DNA of 64,000 nt from Nevskia ramosa DSM 11499 (GCF_000420645.1 NZ_ATVI01000005.1:790357-854356), one strand, 5' to 3'. Positions 20,816 through 30,719 are shown, counted from the first letter of the stretch. Notes: a model not told the origin generated them from the sequence alone. Translations and numbers: made by a program.

Positions 20816-23800
20816 GCTTGCGGCGCGGTACGAGTGCGCTGATCGGCGCGCTGCTGTTGATCGCAAACGCTGCCACGGCCGATGAGCTGAAGCTGCTGCG
20901 GATCACGCCGGCTGGTGAGGATGTCGAAGCGGGCCAGCAGCAGATCGTGCTGGCCTTCGATCGCGCCGTGGTGCCGCTCGGTCGCATGGAGCGCAAGCCG
21001 GAAGAAGTGCCGGTGACGATCACGCCGGCGCTGCCCTGCGACTGGCGCTGGCTCGATACCACGACCCTGGCTTGCCAGTTGCCGGAAGAAGCGGCGCTGA
21101 CGCCGGCCACGGCCTACACCGTCGAAGTGCGTCCGGAGCTGGTCGCCGACAGCGGCGCCAAGCTGCTGAAAGGCATGAGCCATCGCTTCATCACGGCGCG
21201 CCCAGCATTGCGTTACGGCAGCGTGGCCTCATGGCGCTCGCCGAGCTTGCCGGTGATCCGCGCGGTGTTCGATCAGCCGGTTACGGCGGCGTCGCTGCAA
21301 GCAGCGGCGAGTCTCGGTGGCGCGCCGGTGATCGTCGAAGCCGATCCGCAGGACGATGAAACGCCGTACTACGTGCCGGCGCTGCACGGCCTGCCGGCAG
21401 GCGAGGCGCGCCGGCAATGGCGTTTGCTGCCAGCGAAGCCACTACCGGCCGATCGCGATGGTGACCTGCAGGTCGGCCCGGGGCTGATATCGGCGTTCGG
21501 TACCGAGCGCGGCGTGGCCAGCGACAACGCCGCACCGTTCCATACCTTTGCCGACCTGCGCCTGCTCGGCCTGCAATGCGTGACGGCCGGCGGCCAGACC
21601 TTGCTGACCCGGCCCGGCGACAAGGCGCCGCTGTGCGATCCGCTGTCGAACGCAGCACTGGTGTTCACCGCACCGGTCGAAGCCGAAGGCAATGGCCGCA
21701 AACTGACGATCACGCCGGACCCGTCCGGCGGCCGCAAGGACTACGACCCTTGGGCAAACGCTTCGACCAGCTGGTACGCCGGCTCGAGCAACCGTGACAA
21801 CAGCCGCTATCTGCTGCGCTTCCCGTTCACCTTGAAAGCCGATGCCGAGTACCGGATCAGCGGCGGCGAAGACATTCGCGATCTGTTCGATCGCAAGCTT
21901 CCGGGGCCGATCAGCCTCACGTTCCGCACGGCGCATCGCAGCCCGAATCTCAGCTTCTCGCATCCGCAGGCCGTGCTCGAAGCCGGCATCGATGCCGAAG
22001 TGCCGGCCGTGGTCACCAATCTCGACAGTGTCGAGATCGCCTACACGCGGACTACGGCGAGCGGTGTCGAACGCAATCTCAAGGCCAGCCGTCCGGTGGC
22101 TCAGGCGCGCGACATCGCCTTCGCGATGCCGCTCGATATCCGCAAGTTGCTCGATGGCCATTCCGGCGTCGTCGAAGGCTGGCTGACGACGAAACCTGCA
22201 ACCGGCAAATACCCGCCCCAGCGTCCGGGCGAGCCGCTGTTCGCGCAGGTCACGCCCTGGCAGGTGCACGCCAAGTTCGGCCACTACAACACCCTGGTCT
22301 GGGTCACCGAATTCGCGACCGGCAAGCCGGTGGCCGGTGCCGCCGTCGATCTGTTCGTTGCCAAGCCGCCGGTGTGGCAACCGGAAGCAGCCAGTGATTC
22401 GACGACGGTGAAGACCGACACGGATGGCCTCGCAGAATTGCCCGGCGCCGCCAGTGTCGACCCGATGCTCAAGTACAGCGGCTGGAATGCGAAAGCGCCG
22501 CTGGCCGTGAGAGTGGTGCGCGATGGCGAAGTCGCCGTGCTGCCGCTCAACGATGGCTTCAGCGTCGATACCTATCGCGCCTCCGGCTACGAGGTCTATG
22601 CCTCGCGCCAGCAGCGCCATGGCCATCTGAAGAGCTGGGGCACGACAGCGCAGGGCGTCTATCGCGCCGGCGATACCGTGCAGTTCAAGCTGTACGTTCG
22701 CAACGAAGCCAACAAGGCGCTGGCGGCCGCCGAGCGCGGGCCGTACAAGCTGCGTGTGCTCGATCCGGCGGATCAGGTGGTGCACGAGCGCGATGGCCTG
22801 ACCTTGTCCGATTTCGGAGCCGTCGACGGCGAGTTCGCGGTGCCCAAGCAGGGCAAGGTCGGCTGGTATCGCTTCGAACTCGAAGCGAGCTATACCGCTG
22901 CCGATCGCGAGCCGGACAGCGACGGCAAGCGGCATCCGGACACGCTGTATCCGATGCAGGTGCTGGTCTCCGATTTCACCCCGGCGCCGTTCAAGCTCGC
23001 TGCCGAGATCCACGCCAAGCGCGTGGCACCGGGCCAGCCATTCACCGCGTTGTTGCGCGCCAGCCTGCACAGCGGCGGCGGCTTCGGCGGCGCGCCGGCG
23101 ACGATCAGCGCCAGAGTCGAAGCGGCGCCGTTCACCAGCAACGATCCAGCCGCCGAAGACTTCAGCTATTCGGCCGATGCCGGCGACGATCCCCGCGGCA
23201 GCCGCGGCATCTCGACCAAGCGGGCGACGACCAATGGCCAGGGCGAATTCAGCACCGAGCTGACTGCGCCCGAGAGTGACATCGCCTGGGGCACGGTGAT
23301 GGTCGAAGCCAGCGTGCAGGATGATCGTGGCCGCACGATTGCCGCGGCCGCGTCGGCGCCTTATGCCGGCCGCGATCGCTTCATCGGCCTGCGCAGCAAG
23401 GACTGGCTGCTGAGCCAAGGCAAGGCGACCAGCATCGAAACCCTGGTCAGCGATGCCGATGGCAAGCCGGTGGCCGGCACGCCTCGCTATGTGCGCATCG
23501 AGCGTCGCGATTTATCGGTCGCCCGGGTCAAGGACATCGGCAACGCCTATGTCTCGCGCTACAGCGAGAAGTGGGTCGATGTCGCGATCTGCAAGGGCCG
23601 CTCGACTGCTGGTCCGCAGGCCTGCGCGTTCACGCCGGATGCCGGCGGCCAGTACCGCATTACCGCGATGGTCCGCGATACCCAGAACCGCCTGCATCGT
23701 TCCTCGCGCTGGATGTGGGCCATCGGCAGCAATCGCTTCGTCTGGCAGGAGAAGGACGACTACGGCCTGGAGCTGGCTGCCGATCGCAAGAGCTACAAGG

Positions 23801-26550
23801 TCGGCGACGTCGCGAAGATTCTGGTCAAGAACCCGTATCCGGGCGCGACCGCACTGATCACCACCGAGCGCTACGGCGTCATCGATCGCCGCACCCAGGT
23901 GCTCGAAGGTTCGACGCCGGTGATCGAGGTCAAGATCACGCCGGAGCATCTGCCGGGGTTCTATCTGTCGGTGGTCGTGCAGTCCCCGCGTGTGGCGAGC
24001 CCGCCACCGGATGGCGATGTCGACCTCGGCAAGCCGACCTTCCGGATGGGCTATCAGACGATCACCGTCGATGATCCCTACCGGCAGATCGATGTCGAGG
24101 TGACCGCCGACAAGGCCAGGTACCGGCCGCGCGAGACCGCGAAGCTCAAGCTCAGCGCGATCCCGAAAGCAGCGCTGGCCGATCCGAAGATGGAGCTGGC
24201 CGTCGCCGTCGTCGACGAAGCGGTGTACGACCTGATTCGCGATGGCGAAAGCTATTTCGACCCTTACCGCGGCTTCAACGGCCTGCAGAGTCTGGACCTC
24301 GCCAACTACAGCCTGCTGACCCGTCTCGTCGGTCGCCAGAAGTTCGAGAAGAAGGGCGCGACGCCGGGCGGCGATGGCGGCGCCGATCTGTCCCTGCGTT
24401 CGGTCGACCGATTCGTCGCCTACTGGAATCCGTCGCTGGTCACCGATGCTGCTGGCCACGCCAACTTCGACTTCGTGCTGCCGGACAATCTCACCGCCTG
24501 GAAAGTGATCGTGCTTGCGGTATCGCCGGGCGATCGTTTCGGCCTCGGTTCGGCCAAGCTGATCTCGACCAAGGACACCGAACTGCGGCCGGTGATGCCG
24601 AACCAGATCAGCAGCGGCGACACGTTCCGCGCCGGCTTCTCGGTGCTCAATCGTGCCGATGCGCCACGTACCTTGACGGTGACCATCGAAGCCTCGGGTG
24701 CGGCGACGGCGAACACCGAACAGACCGTGAAGCTCGCGGCCTTCGAGCGCCAGACAGTGTTTGTCGACATCGCCGCCGAAGTGGCCGGCAATGAACCGGG
24801 CGCCATCGCGTTCAAGGCGACAGCCGGCGACGCCAAGGACAAGGACGGCCTGAGCTTCAGCCTGCCGGTGAAGCCGCGCCGGCCGACGGTGACCGCCTCC
24901 GAGTTCGGCTTCCTCGATGACGGCAACGCCACGACACCGATCGAAGTGCCGGCCGGCAGTCTGCCCGGCGGCGAAGTCGCCGTGCGCTTCTCGCCGACCG
25001 TGCTCGGCAATCTCGACGGTGCCTTCCGCTATCTGCGCGACTACCCGTACCTGTGCTGGGAACAGCGCCTGACCAAGGGCGTGATGGCCGCGCAGTACGG
25101 CCGCCTGCAGCCCTGGCTTGACCCGGCATTCGTCTGGCCGGAAGCGTCGGGCATCACCACGCAGCTGTTCGCCGATGCTGCCGGCTTCCAGGCGAGCAAC
25201 GGCGGAATGACCTACTGGGACGGCGACGAGTCGCACGTCAGCCCCTATCTGTCTGCCTACACCGCGCTGGCCTTCGAGTGGCTGCGCGCCGCCGGCTTGA
25301 AGCCGCCGCAAGCAGTGCAGACCAAGCTCGATGGCTATCTGCAGACGCTACTGCGCAAGAACGTCGCCGGCCAGTCCGCCGAAGCCTCGAGCACGGTGCG
25401 CGCCGTGGTGCTGGCGGCGCTGGCGCGACGCGGCAAGCTCGATGCGGCCGAGCTGGAACGTCATGCCCCGGCACTGCCGCGCATGGGTCTGTTCGGCCAG
25501 GCGATGCTGCTCGATGCGGCGCGGCGGGTCGATGGCGGGTCTGCCGTTGCGCGGACGGCGCTCGATCAGATTCTGGCCCGCGGTCAGCAAAGCGCCGGCA
25601 CCTTCGTGCTGCGTGAAACCGAGGACAGCGCCTGGATTCCGCTGCTCGGCTCGCCGTTGCGCGCGAACTGCATGGCGCTGATGGCACTGGTCGGTGCCGA
25701 CGACAAGCTGGTCGACGACGATCCTTCGTTGCGCGAACTGCCGGCCAAGCTGGTGCGCTCGATCAGCCAGTCCAGAGGTGGCCGCGATCACTGGGAGAAC
25801 ACGCAGGAGAACGTGTTCTGCGCCAGTGCGATGGAAGCCTATGCGCGGCGCTACGAATCGGCTGCGCCAGCGTTCACCCTGGAAGCGCTGCTTGATGGCC
25901 AGGCCTTCGCGAACGCGAAGTTCTCGACACCACGCGATGCCGCCGTTGCCGCCGCCAGGCCGATCAAGGCCGAAGACATCGGCAAGCGTCGCGAACTGGA
26001 AATTCGCCATGCGGGCGAGGGCCGTGGCTACTGGGCGGCGAACGTCCGCTATGTGCAGGCCGACGATCAGGCCAGTGCGGCAAATGCCGGCATCAGCCTG
26101 AAGCGCCATTACGCGGTGAAGCGCGATGGTCAATGGCAGGCACTGACGTCGCCGATGACCATTCACCGCGGCGAGCTGGTACGCATCGAACTGCTGCTGA
26201 ACACGCCGGTGGCGCGCAGCTTCGTCGTCGTCGACGATCCGGTGCCGGGCGGCCTGGAGCCAGTCAATCCCGATCTCGCGGTCAGCAGCGGCCTCGACGC
26301 TGCCGAAGCCGAGCCGCCGGGCTCAGCGAGTCCGTATCCGTTCTATCACCGCGAACTGCGCTTCGAAGCAGCGCGCTGGTTCGCGGATGAAGTCGGGGCC
26401 GGCAGCCATCGTTTGTATTGGGTGGGCCAGGCTGTCGCAACCGGCGAGTTCGCCGTGCAGGCGCCACATGCCGAAGCGATGTACGACCCGGATATCTTCG
26501 GCAACGATGTGCCGGCGCGCTTGATCGTCGAGGAAGCGGCGGCGAAATAG
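20812..26550 (+). CDS. Bacterial alpha-2-macroglobulin (YfhM-like), thioester type
   Basis: Bacterial alpha-2-macroglobulins are periplasmic bait proteins that trap attacking proteases and work with the cell-wall synthase PbpC. The 1912-residue product starts with a cleavable-looking signal peptide (ALIGALLLIANAATA). I see no lipobox cysteine, unlike E. coli YfhM, so it is probably not a lipoprotein. Repeated beta (MG) domains fill about residues 60-1200. The thioester motif is intact as YPYLCWEQ, with C1415 and Q1418, in an alpha/alpha-barrel region. The C-terminal receptor-like part follows, including FVVVDDPVPGGLEPVNP. It is about 250 residues longer than E. coli YfhM. In many bacteria pbpC is adjacent; here it lies 2 kb further on. 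Confidence 0.94.
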   Translation: MSLRRGTSALIGALLLIANAATADELKLLRITPAGEDVEAGQQQIVLAFDRAVVPLGRMERKPEEVPVTITPALPCDWRWLDTTTLACQLPEEAALTPATAYTVEVRPELVADSGAKLLKGMSHRFITARPALRYGSVASWRSPSLPVIRAVFDQPVTAASLQAAASLGGAPVIVEADPQDDETPYYVPALHGLPAGEARRQWRLLPAKPLPADRDGDLQVGPGLISAFGTERGVASDNAAPFHTFADLRLLGLQCVTAGGQTLLTRPGDKAPLCDPLSNAALVFTAPVEAEGNGRKLTITPDPSGGRKDYDPWANASTSWYAGSSNRDNSRYLLRFPFTLKADAEYRISGGEDIRDLFDRKLPGPISLTFRTAHRSPNLSFSHPQAVLEAGIDAEVPAVVTNLDSVEIAYTRTTASGVERNLKASRPVAQARDIAFAMPLDIRKLLDGHSGVVEGWLTTKPATGKYPPQRPGEPLFAQVTPWQVHAKFGHYNTLVWVTEFATGKPVAGAAVDLFVAKPPVWQPEAASDSTTVKTDTDGLAELPGAASVDPMLKYSGWNAKAPLAVRVVRDGEVAVLPLNDGFSVDTYRASGYEVYASRQQRHGHLKSWGTTAQGVYRAGDTVQFKLYVRNEANKALAAAERGPYKLRVLDPADQVVHERDGLTLSDFGAVDGEFAVPKQGKVGWYRFELEASYTAADREPDSDGKRHPDTLYPMQVLVSDFTPAPFKLAAEIHAKRVAPGQPFTALLRASLHSGGGFGGAPATISARVEAAPFTSNDPAAEDFSYSADAGDDPRGSRGISTKRATTNGQGEFSTELTAPESDIAWGTVMVEASVQDDRGRTIAAAASAPYAGRDRFIGLRSKDWLLSQGKATSIETLVSDADGKPVAGTPRYVRIERRDLSVARVKDIGNAYVSRYSEKWVDVAICKGRSTAGPQACAFTPDAGGQYRITAMVRDTQNRLHRSSRWMWAIGSNRFVWQEKDDYGLELAADRKSYKVGDVAKILVKNPYPGATALITTERYGVIDRRTQVLEGSTPVIEVKITPEHLPGFYLSVVVQSPRVASPPPDGDVDLGKPTFRMGYQTITVDDPYRQIDVEVTADKARYRPRETAKLKLSAIPKAALADPKMELAVAVVDEAVYDLIRDGESYFDPYRGFNGLQSLDLANYSLLTRLVGRQKFEKKGATPGGDGGADLSLRSVDRFVAYWNPSLVTDAAGHANFDFVLPDNLTAWKVIVLAVSPGDRFGLGSAKLISTKDTELRPVMPNQISSGDTFRAGFSVLNRADAPRTLTVTIEASGAATANTEQTVKLAAFERQTVFVDIAAEVAGNEPGAIAFKATAGDAKDKDGLSFSLPVKPRRPTVTASEFGFLDDGNATTPIEVPAGSLPGGEVAVRFSPTVLGNLDGAFRYLRDYPYLCWEQRLTKGVMAAQYGRLQPWLDPAFVWPEASGITTQLFADAAGFQASNGGMTYWDGDESHVSPYLSAYTALAFEWLRAAGLKPPQAVQTKLDGYLQTLLRKNVAGQSAEASSTVRAVVLAALARRGKLDAAELERHAPALPRMGLFGQAMLLDAARRVDGGSAVARTALDQILARGQQSAGTFVLRETEDSAWIPLLGSPLRANCMALMALVGADDKLVDDDPSLRELPAKLVRSISQSRGGRDHWENTQENVFCASAMEAYARRYESAAPAFTLEALLDGQAFANAKFSTPRDAAVAAARPIKAEDIGKRRELEIRHAGEGRGYWAANVRYVQADDQASAANAGISLKRHYAVKRDGQWQALTSPMTIHRGELVRIELLLNTPVARSFVVVDDPVPGGLEPVNPDLAVSSGLDAAEAEPPGSASPYPFYHRELRFEAARWFADEVGAGSHRLYWVGQAVATGEFAVQAPHAEAMYDPDIFGNDVPARLIVEEAAAK

Positions 26551-26595
26551 GATCTGGTCTTTGGGTAGGGCGGGCCGCGCCCGCTGCATCCGCCC

Positions 26596-26648
26596 GATCA
26601 GATCAGATCAGATCAGATCAGCAGCAGGGCGGGCATGGCCCGCCCTGC
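26596..26648. repeat. Five tandem GATCA units and a GC-rich hairpin
   Basis: Bases 26596-26620 are five exact copies of GATCA, giving five GATC (Dam-type) sites at 5-bp spacing. The next bases, 26624-26634 (GCAGGGCGGGC), are the exact reverse complement of 26638-26648 with a 3-nt loop. The 114-bp gap lies between the 3' ends of the macroglobulin gene and the convergent cytochrome gene. The hairpin may help to end both transcripts, though no T-run follows it. Confidence 0.8.
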
Positions 26649-26664
26649 TCGTTGCGGGCGCTTT

Positions 26665-27198
26665 TCAGGGCGATGGCGCCGGCCGACGCACGTCGATCCA
26701 GTCAAAACCATCGCGATTCGGCATCCGGACCTTGGGCAGGCTCTGCTCATCGAGCACGCCATCGGCCGCGATCAGGCCGGACAGATGCAGCAGATAGGCG
26801 GTGACCGCATAGGTCTCATCGCTGCTCAGCGAACCCGGCGCGGTCATCGGCATCGAGCGACGTGTGAAGTCCCACAAGGTGGTGGCGTAGGGCCAGTAGG
26901 TGTTGACGGCGGGATCAGGGTCCGGGCCGGTGAGCTTGCCGTCGCTGATCAGATGGCCGCCGCTGCCGCCACGGCCGGCGATGCCGTGGCAGGACGTGCA
27001 CTGAGCGTCGTAGATCACCTTGCCGTCGCTGACGGTACCGCGGCCGATCGGCAAGCCGCGGCCATCGGGAAACACGCTGCGGGGCAGGGCGGCGACTTCG
27101 GCGGCGCTCAGCGGTTTGCCGAGGCCGGGCCCTGCAGCCTGTGCAGCCGTCGCGATCAACAGCAAGCTCGCCAGCAACAGCCGCTCAGGCGTAGACAT
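26665..27198 (-). CDS. Periplasmic c-type cytochrome, subunit of a sulfite dehydrogenase
   Basis: This is a monoheme cytochrome c that most likely takes electrons from the molybdoenzyme encoded just before it. The 177-residue product has a Sec signal peptide (LLLASLLLIATAAQA) and a heme site CTSCH at residues 67-71. RRSMPMTAPGSL gives a candidate axial methionine. YAVTAYLLHL closes the class I cytochrome fold. The start lies 14 bp inside the 3' end of the molybdoenzyme gene. The arrangement matches SoxCD and SorAB. I cannot choose between SorB-like and SoxD-like naming. Confidence 0.9.
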   Translation of the reverse strand: MSTPERLLLASLLLIATAAQAAGPGLGKPLSAAEVAALPRSVFPDGRGLPIGRGTVSDGKVIYDAQCTSCHGIAGRGGSGGHLISDGKLTGPDPDPAVNTYWPYATTLWDFTRRSMPMTAPGSLSSDETYAVTAYLLHLSGLIAADGVLDEQSLPKVRMPNRDGFDWIDVRRPAPSP

Positions 27199-28438
27199 GG
27201 CTCAGCTCCCCGTCCTCGCTGACCTGCCAGCTCACGATCGCGTTGTAGTGGAAGTAGCCGGCCCGACCACGCTGGGCGACGAGCGCTGTGCGTGTCGGTT
27301 GCACGGCGCCAGTTTCGTCGACGGCGCGGCTCTGCAAGGTTGCGGCAGCGCCGTCCCAGCGCCAGGGAATGCGGAAGCGGGTGAAGCTCATCGGCAGCAC
27401 CGGGCCTTGCAGCGCGGCAGGCTTCCAGGTCTTGCCGGCATCGGCGGAAACTTCGACCTTCTTGACCTTGCCGCGCCCGCTCCAGGCCAGCCCGCGAATC
27501 TCGTACAAGCCCTTCTCGCTCAGCAGATGTCCGGGTGACGGCGAAGTGATCAGGGACTTCACGTCCATCACGAAGGTGAACTGCCGCGCCCGGCCATCGG
27601 GCTGCAGCTCGGTGTACCGGCTGGTCTCGTTGCGGCTCATCACCGGTTCGGTGGTCAGCTCGATGCGGCTCAGCCATTTGACGTTCAGCACGCCTTCCCA
27701 ACCCGGCACGATCAGCCTCAGCGGATAGCCCTGCTCGGGCCGCAGACGCTCGCCGTTCTGGTACAGCGCCAGCAGGCAATCCTTGCGCGCCTTGGCCAGC
27801 GGCAGCGAGATGTTCATGCCGATCGCATCGCTGGCTTCGAGCACCAGCCAGCGCGCTGCGGGATCGACGCCGGCTTCATCGAGCACGATCGCCAGCGGTA
27901 CACCGGTCCATTCGCTGTTCGAGGCCAGGCCGTGCAGATAGCCGGCGCGGGTTTGCAGCGGTTCCAGGTTCCAGCTCGAATTGCTGTTGCCGCCGCATTC
28001 GACGAAACCGATGCGCGAGCACTGCGGATAGCGTTTCAACGCGTCGATCGTGAAGCTCAGTGGCTGCTTGACCAAGCCGTGAACGCTGAGCCGATGCGCT
28101 TCACCATCGATCTGCGGCACGCCGTTGTGATGGCGCTCGAAGTGCAGGCCGCTCGGCGTGATGATGCCTTCGAGATCGTGCAGCGGCGTCCACGACACGC
28201 CATTGCCGGCCACGGCGCGATTGGCGCTGATCCAGCGGATCGTCGCTTTCTCCTGGGGCGACGGCTGGCCGTAGTTGCTGAATGGCTGGCCGGGTGTGCG
28301 GGTTGGATCGCTTGGTAGATCGGCTGCGAACGCGATCGACGGCGCCGCAGCAATGGCCGCGCTCCAGCGCAGGCCGCGACGCAGGAACAGGCGACGGTCG
28401 AGCAGGCCGCTCGCGGAAGTTTCGTCGCCTGCGCTCAT
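27185..28438 (-). CDS. Sulfite dehydrogenase, molybdopterin subunit (SoxC/SorA-like)
   Basis: This is a molybdenum enzyme that oxidises sulfite, or a protein-bound sulfur intermediate in the Sox type, in the periplasm. The 417-residue product has a twin-arginine signal (RRLFLRRGLRWSAAIAAAPSIAFA). The molybdenum-ligating cysteine is C148 in RIGFVECGGNSNSSW. The sulfite oxidase fold continues with GYPLRLIVPGWEGVLNVKWLSRIEL and a C-terminal dimerisation domain (AWSGRGKVKKVEVSADAGKTW). It is followed by an overlapping cytochrome gene. No other sox genes are present, so a stand-alone sulfite-detoxifying or respiratory role is more likely than a full Sox pathway. The unit sits, on the opposite strand, between the macroglobulin gene and pbpC. 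Confidence 0.92.
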   Translation of the reverse strand: MSAGDETSASGLLDRRLFLRRGLRWSAAIAAAPSIAFAADLPSDPTRTPGQPFSNYGQPSPQEKATIRWISANRAVAGNGVSWTPLHDLEGIITPSGLHFERHHNGVPQIDGEAHRLSVHGLVKQPLSFTIDALKRYPQCSRIGFVECGGNSNSSWNLEPLQTRAGYLHGLASNSEWTGVPLAIVLDEAGVDPAARWLVLEASDAIGMNISLPLAKARKDCLLALYQNGERLRPEQGYPLRLIVPGWEGVLNVKWLSRIELTTEPVMSRNETSRYTELQPDGRARQFTFVMDVKSLITSPSPGHLLSEKGLYEIRGLAWSGRGKVKKVEVSADAGKTWKPAALQGPVLPMSFTRFRIPWRWDGAAATLQSRAVDETGAVQPTRTALVAQRGRAGYFHYNAIVSWQVSEDGELSHVYA

Positions 28439-28523
28439 CGTCTACTCCAACTGAAGTCGCCGTCTTCGCGGCGATGCGACACCTTAACCCGGCTACGATC
28501 AGTCACCCACCGGAACCCCGCGT

Positions 28524-30704
28524 TTGCTCAGACCCCGCCGCCGACTGCTGCTCCGCCTGTCCGCCGCCGTGCTGCTGTTGCTGATCGTGGCGACGGTCGC
28601 TTCGCAGCGCGCGCTGCCCGAGCATCTGCAGCCGGAGCTCGCCACTGCCGATCTGCGCCCCGTGCTCGATCGCAGCGGCGAGCCGCTGAGCGCGCACTAC
28701 CAGCAACGCTGGAACACGGCGGATCGTCTGCCGCTCGAACAGGTGCCGGCGTTCCTGCGCACGGCGATGGTCGCCGCCGAGGATCGGCGCTTCTGGCAGC
28801 ACGGCGGTATCGACTGGCGGGCTCGTGCTTCGGCTATTCGCCAGGGCATCGCTGCCGGTCATGCAGTACGCGGCGCCAGCACGATCAGCGAACAGGTGGT
28901 GCGCCTGCTGCACCCGCGGCCGCGCACCGTGTGGTCGCGCTGGGTCGAAGGCTTCGAGGCGATGCGGCTGGAAGCGCGCTTCAGCAAGAGCGACATCCTG
29001 GAGTTCTATCTCGATCAGATTCCCTACGGCGCGCAGCGGCGCGGCATCCGCCAGGCGGCGCGCCACTATTTCGGCCGCGAGCCGGCGACGCTCAGCAATG
29101 GAGAGATGCTGGCGCTGGCGGTGATGCCGCGCGCACCGAGCCGGCTCGATCCGCTGCGTGATACCTCGCGCCTCAAGGGGCCGATGAGCCGTGTCGCCGC
29201 GCGGATGCTCGATGACAGCCTGATCGACGCCGAACAGGCCGCGCAGCTGGCGATCCCGCCAGCGGCGCTCAGCGCCGAGGACGACAGCGTGCCGGCCGCG
29301 CACTTCATCGCCGAGCTGCGCCGCCGCCAACCACCGACCGGCGACGGCCCGCTGCGGTCCAGCCTCGATCGCGCGCTGCAGCGCCAGGGTCAGCAATTGC
29401 TCGATCAGCGGCTGCGTGATCTGGCCAAGGTCGGTGTTCGCCAGGGTGGTTTGTTGGTCGTCGATCTCGATGGCAACAAGGTGCGCGCCTGGAACGTCGG
29501 CAACCTCGATGCGGGGGATTCCGAAACCGGCATCGACACCGTGCAGACGCCGCGTCAGCCGGGCTCCGCGTTGAAGCCTTTCGTCTATGCGCTGGCGCTG
29601 GAATCGGGCTGGACCGCGGCCACGCCGATCGCCGATGACGGCCTGGCGGCGCATGTCGGCGATGGCCTGCATCCCTACCGCAACTATTCGCGGATCAGCT
29701 ACGGCACGGTCACCGTCCGCGAAGCACTCGGCAATTCGCTGAACGTGCCGGCGGTGCGGGCGCTGCAGTTCGTCGGCGGCGAGCGCCTGCTGGCACTGCT
29801 GCGCACGCTCGGCATGCGCGGCCTGAGCCAGCATCCGGATGTCTATGGCGATGGCATCGCGCTCGGCAACGGCGAAGTGACGTTGGCGGAGCTGGTCGGC
29901 GCTTATGCGGCACTGGCGAATCAGGGCCGGGCACGGCCGCTGACCTTGTTCGAGGACGGCCTCGAAGCGCAGGCGTCGGTAGCGGCGCTGAGCCGCGACA
30001 GCGCTTCGATCATCACCGACATCCTGTCCGACCCGCGCGCGCGCCTGCTCGAATTCGGCGACGGCGGCCTGCTGCGCTTCCCGGTGCAGACTGCGGTCAA
30101 GACCGGCACCTCGAGCGATTACCGCGACGCCTGGTGCGTGGCCTATGACGGCCATCACGTGGTCGGTGCCTGGATGGGCGCGCTGGCCGGGCAGGCGATG
30201 GATGGCGTCACTGGTTCGATCGGCCCGGCGCTGCTGGTGCGCTCGATGTTCGGCTTGCTGAATCGCAACCAGCAATCGCGGCCCCAGACGCGGCTACTAG
30301 CGCGCAGCCCGAATCTGGAAGCCCACACGGTGCGCGGCCCGGATGGCGGCGAGCGGCTGGAATGGTTCGCGCCGGGCACTGCACCGGATTCGCCGGACGC
30401 TGTTGTCGCCTCGATCAGCGCCAGCGAAGCCGGCCCGCCACGCCTGCTGCAGCCCTTCGAAGGCTTAGCGATGGCGATCGATCCCAGAGTGCCGCCGGAA
30501 CTTCAGGCCCTCGAATTCGAGCTGGCCGGCGTGCCGGACAAGCCCGAGGCAAACGCGGTGATCTGGATCGTCGATGAGGCCGAAGCCGCGAGAACGCCGG
30601 GTGGCCGCTGGCAATGGCCGTTGTCGCGTGGCGAGCACACGGCGAGCGCCAAGGCCGCCGATGGCCGCTGGCAGACGCCGACGGTGAGCTTTCGGGTGAA
30701 GTGA
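28524..30704 (+). CDS. pbpC: Penicillin-binding protein 1C
   Basis: PbpC is a bifunctional class A penicillin-binding protein, usually genetically linked to the bacterial alpha-2-macroglobulin. The 726-residue product has an N-terminal anchor (residues about 9-27). The GT51 glycosyltransferase domain has catalytic E86 in AEDRRFWQHGG and the GASTISEQVVRLL motif. The transpeptidase has S348-A-L-K351, GNSLNVP, and K526-T-G in VKTGTSSDYRDAW. The C-terminal PbpC domain lies at about 640-726. The start is TTG 28524; the first ATG-type start downstream would remove the anchor. The 85 bp upstream separate it from the divergent sulfite dehydrogenase gene. Confidence 0.95.
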   Translation: MLRPRRRLLLRLSAAVLLLLIVATVASQRALPEHLQPELATADLRPVLDRSGEPLSAHYQQRWNTADRLPLEQVPAFLRTAMVAAEDRRFWQHGGIDWRARASAIRQGIAAGHAVRGASTISEQVVRLLHPRPRTVWSRWVEGFEAMRLEARFSKSDILEFYLDQIPYGAQRRGIRQAARHYFGREPATLSNGEMLALAVMPRAPSRLDPLRDTSRLKGPMSRVAARMLDDSLIDAEQAAQLAIPPAALSAEDDSVPAAHFIAELRRRQPPTGDGPLRSSLDRALQRQGQQLLDQRLRDLAKVGVRQGGLLVVDLDGNKVRAWNVGNLDAGDSETGIDTVQTPRQPGSALKPFVYALALESGWTAATPIADDGLAAHVGDGLHPYRNYSRISYGTVTVREALGNSLNVPAVRALQFVGGERLLALLRTLGMRGLSQHPDVYGDGIALGNGEVTLAELVGAYAALANQGRARPLTLFEDGLEAQASVAALSRDSASIITDILSDPRARLLEFGDGGLLRFPVQTAVKTGTSSDYRDAWCVAYDGHHVVGAWMGALAGQAMDGVTGSIGPALLVRSMFGLLNRNQQSRPQTRLLARSPNLEAHTVRGPDGGERLEWFAPGTAPDSPDAVVASISASEAGPPRLLQPFEGLAMAIDPRVPPELQALEFELAGVPDKPEANAVIWIVDEAEAARTPGGRWQWPLSRGEHTASAKAADGRWQTPTVSFRVK

Positions 30705-30719
30705 CCTGAGAGTTTTTCC

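Noticed and set aside
21442-23418. 658-codon open frame antisense to the macroglobulin gene
   Set aside because: It runs opposite a well-supported gene. Its R/H/G/Q-rich composition is typical of antisense frames in GC-rich DNA, and it shows no domain or ribosome site.
26596-26620. Tandem GATCA units as a possible CRISPR
   Set aside because: The units are 5 bp with no spacers and there are no cas genes in the window.
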